From Calvatia gigantea (taxonomy: Eukaryota > Basidiomycota > Agaricomycetes > Agaricales > Lycoperdaceae), in contig JACAAK010000004.1 of NCBI GenBank assembly GCA_025093985.1, positions 868,001-932,000 on the forward strand: a DNA stretch of 64,000 nucleotides. Reading direction: 5' to 3'. Position 1 is the first letter of the stretch. Every line of letters begins with the position of its first letter. Below, in pieces: positions 60,798-64,000 of the stretch. The translations under genes were made by a program, and so were the position numbers. The notes beneath the pieces are model-generated. The model made no database searches and was not told where the DNA came from. It saw nothing but the letters and a program-made list of their open reading frames with translations.

Positions 60798-61684
60798 CAT
60801 GCTTTTGTTAAATATCAGACTAGCAGGTGGCCTGTGTTTTGCACTGGGCGGTGGTATCTATTTGACAAAATAAGCATGTATTTATTGCATAGGCCAACTA
60901 AGCAATGTTGACAAAGGTTCTGGAGATGGTGCAGAACCATGCTTTGGAGGTGATCTTATCTTGTGAATGTGAGCTGGCCCATAGTTGTACATTGCCTGTA
61001 TGGGTCCCAGATAAGTTTTTACTATGAGAAAGTAATTAAGAGATATTATAAACTGTTAAATCAGTAATCACTGAATCTACTAAGATAGATGACACATTAA
61101 CTCAAACAATGATGTGTGACTTTGCATGACAATGATACAAAATTGAATAACTGATTTCTGTTATGAAAATTGAGAAATATGTTTCCTATGAAAATCAACA
61201 AAGCACCTGTTCTACCAATCATAGGAATATTCAATTGTTATTAGATTTTGATTGTTTAATTACCCTAAAAGGAATCTCCTGACATGTCACATCATGTCAT
61301 GAGCCAATAACCCTTTGTACCACTATCCTCTATTTTTTAAGCCCATAATATGGGGAGGTGCAAAGGCAGTTGGAGGACACACAATTTCAATAGTGAACAT
61401 CCTTAAAAAGTAGCCCAAATTGATGAGAGTAACAAAGAAAACGTATGTTTTTGATATTATCAACCCTGAAGCTGACAAAGCACTTGACCTGAACTGCAAC
61501 TTGGTGTCTGATTGACTGTCCACCATGAGAGGACCGATCATCACGAAAACTCAGGCACATGGCCGAAGTCAAAAAGAATTTTCATAAGAAATCAACACTC
61601 GTAAACACCAAGATTCAACTATTCATTAGGACTACCACACAGTCAGCCCAATCATACGGTACGCCAAAGTCCGGCACCATTCAA
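60798..61684. other. AT-rich intergenic region
   Basis: No coding signal. Distinctly A/T-rich compared with neighbours. Contains the 3' flanks of UTP18 and actin. Confidence 0.6.
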
Positions 61685-63268
<1,584 letters not shown>

Positions 63269-63909
63269 GATTGGATATTCGTAGGTTCGTAAAGAAGAAA
63301 ATCAAAAAAAAAAGAGAAAGTTGATGGGGGATGGACCTGCAGTGGCGATCGATATATATACGATTGGATGCGCAGCAGCGGCAATCACGGAGATACGAAG
63401 AGAGGCAGTGAAGAAAAGTGCGTGAGCGCTGTGCGTGACGGCGAGCAAGGGGAATGTTTACCTTGTAGTCGTCGAACGGTTGGTTGTGGTTGAGCAGAGG
63501 ATGAGTAACGAGTCGGAGTGACCGTTATCGGATTGCGTTGAGGGCAGGTCCTCTGACCACCCTGCCTTTTATGGAGCCCCATTTGATGGGGCTGTGTTTG
63601 TCAGAACAACAAACACCAACGCGACTGGCCACTGTCGGACGTCGACTGCCGACTATTGCCCCGCAGCATCAAATTTTCAAACATGGCGCTCAGTGCTGTG
63701 CGCAGCCTCGCCTGCCTTTGCATTAAGGTGGAGTACATAACAACTGTGCACTGAGGACCAGAACTACGGATCAGTTATTTCGGAGGTATAGAGTGTGTAA
63801 TCTGTGGTACGATATGTAGGTATAATTCTGTAATCTAACAATACCATTGACTGCGACGCAGTTTCGTGTTTCTTGGCCCTCGCAACGTCGTCGGACACAA
63901 AACGTCCAA
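63269..63909. promoter_or_regulatory. Intergenic region between divergent actin and the 63.9-kb gene
   Basis: Holds the actin promoter and 5' leader. TATATATA near 63352-63359 lies about 85-90 bp upstream of the actin start. The A-run GAAGAAAATCAAAAAAAAAAG (63294-63314) is T-rich on the actin strand. No coding signal otherwise. Confidence 0.5.
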
Positions 63910-64000
63910 ATGGCCACCAGTTCCCTCCCCACCCAAACAACCCTCTTCAGCAGGAATGACGTGAGTGCGTCTAAATTGCGGTTACCAAATGGGGAAAGGC
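63910..64000 (+). CDS. First exon of a further gene, truncated by the window
   Basis: ATG 63910-63912 opens a 17-codon exon (MATSSLPTQTTLFSRND) that ends at a good donor (GAC-GTGAGTGCG, from 63961). The rest lies outside, so the product cannot be named. Confidence 0.4.
   Translation, partial: MATSSLPTQTTLFSRNDVSASKLRLPNGER

Overview
The window is nuclear DNA of a basidiomycete fungus, most likely a mushroom-forming Agaricomycete. Introns are about 45-65 bp and abundant, and the gene families are typical of that group: DUF6533 and related seven-helix membrane proteins, a TPR-CHAT protein, NACHT NTPases, a CYP63-like P450 and a Ty3 chromovirus. I worked by eye from the sequence; exon borders come from GT-AG sites and protein continuity.

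Layout. 1-4340: 5'-truncated gene for a pentatricopeptide-repeat (PPR) protein. 5169-8774: TPR-CHAT protein. 8945-10888 (-): coilin-like protein. 10982-11077: tRNA-Ser(GCU) with a 14-nt intron. 11257-12937 (-): class II fructose-bisphosphate aldolase. 13.1-15.1 kb: decayed repeats. 15123-31453: a Ty3 chromovirus whose gag is split by a complete Ty1/copia element (16172-22983) and which carries an extra zinc-knuckle ORF after pol. 33269-34890: DUF6533 protein. 35458-37410 (-): membrane-anchored PDI-like protein, divergent from CGI121 (37559-38314, KEOPS subunit). 38875-40034 (-): second seven-helix protein. 41862-43851 (-): secreted glycoside-hydrolase-like protein. 44717-45930 (-): RPN10. 46.1-55.6 kb: two diverged direct copies of a roughly 4-5 kb unit, each with a TM/coiled-coil ORF followed by a broken NACHT gene. 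55653-58337 (-): cytochrome P450. 58586-60797: UTP18. 61685-63268 (-): actin. 63910 onward: first exon of a further gene.

Two themes connect the window. First, both retroelements are decaying by C-to-T change, mostly at CpG: all 12 differences between paired LTRs are transitions, nearly all CpG-type; the in-frame stops of copia and of the Ty3 gag-pol are each explained by one C-to-T change; and the Ty3 protease Asp has become Asn at a CpG. Second, several conserved genes (RPN10, UTP18, P450, PPR) show isolated single-base frame breaks while neighbouring genes (actin, aldolase, CGI121, PDI) are perfectly open. RPN10 and UTP18 are expected to be essential, so assembly indels are the likeliest cause.

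The most unusual items are the third ORF of the Ty3 element, the structured repeats in its leader, its probable gag-pol slip at a U-run with a stop, the duplicated TM/NACHT module with different indels at the same codon in both copies, and the CHAT gene close to NACHT loci. Nothing here proves a new system; these are candidates.
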